Below the pieces are notes generated by a model. It saw nothing but the letters and a program-made list of their open reading frames with translations, did no database searches and had not been told where the DNA came from. A DNA stretch of 55,194 nt from Halobacteriales archaeon QH_8_64_26. GTDB taxonomy: Archaea; Halobacteriota; Halobacteria; Halobacteriales; Halococcaceae. Made by a program: the position numbers and the translations under genes. Location of the stretch: positions 1-55,194 of the forward strand of contig PXRA01000088.1 of NCBI GenBank assembly GCA_003021725.1, in the 5' to 3' direction. The first letter of the stretch is position 1. Every line of letters begins with the position of its first letter. Below are positions 55,144 to 55,194 of this stretch, piece by piece.

Positions 55144-55194
55144 CCGGGAACCGAGCCATGTAGATTCATAAGCCGCGACCGGACGGTGAGCGGT

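Noticed and set aside
1-55194. CRISPR array, insertion sequence, integrase, rRNA
   Set aside because: No regular repeats with spacers, no transposase-like protein and no rRNA core sequence were seen in the window.

Overview
The window is a stretch of haloarchaeal (class Halobacteria) chromosome. The proteins are strongly acidic and the DNA is GC-rich with many CGATCG-type words. Several genes have a TATA-like box about 23-30 nt before the start codon, which is the leaderless pattern usual in this group. Family markers agree: DUF63, UPF0179, DUF5820, an FtsZ2-type FtsZ, haloarchaeal malate synthase and bacteriorhodopsin. The genus cannot be fixed from the sequence alone.

Layout. 1-4.1 kb: the 3' part of a thioredoxin-reductase-like flavoprotein, an MBL-fold hydrolase and a fused 3-hydroxyacyl-CoA dehydrogenase/enoyl-CoA hydratase (fatty-acid beta-oxidation; an acyl-CoA synthetase at 6.4-8.3 kb fits the same theme). 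4.1-6.2 kb: two small membrane proteins, tRNA-Glu and two frameshifted small genes. 8.6-10.8 kb: a DASH-type cryptochrome/photolyase and a winged-helix membrane protein. 11.1-18.9 kb: a tight four-gene operon with two PrkA-like AAA+ proteins, a DUF444 vWA protein and a SpoVR protein (stress module). 18.9-19.5 kb: a long intergenic region rich in inverted repeats. 19.5-24.9 kb: conserved hypothetical genes, an aspartoacylase-like protein, DUF309, tRNA-Leu, a broken inositol-monophosphatase gene and DUF63. 25.1-26.8 kb: an AT-rich, probably imported DUF262/DUF1524 (GmrSD-like) defence-type locus split into two frames. 27-39 kb: housekeeping genes (cysS, ftsZ, purA, a Trm112-like protein, truncated haemoglobin), an UlaG-like hydrolase and a large acidic coiled-coil protein. 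39.7-43.2 kb: the glyoxylate bypass pair aceA and aceB, separated by a decayed CorC/HlyC-like gene. 43.2-50.1 kb: a methyltransferase, a membrane protein and the retinal-protein cluster bop, bat, crtY, brp. 50.2-55.1 kb: a broken membrane glycosyltransferase gene and an overlapping UbiA-type prenyltransferase/PHP phosphoesterase pair followed by a YbhN-type membrane protein.

How the parts fit. crtY makes beta-carotene from lycopene, Brp cleaves it to retinal, Bop binds retinal as a light-driven proton pump, and Bat (receiver-like, LOV-like PAS, GAF, HTH) is the expected regulator; a near-palindrome resembling the Halobacterium bop upstream activator lies at the expected distance from bop. Beta-oxidation genes yield acetyl-CoA and aceA/aceB allow growth on it. 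Five genes are clearly broken by frameshifts or small deletions and one more is split, so either pseudogene formation is frequent here or the assembly contains indel errors. No insertion sequence, CRISPR array or rRNA was seen.
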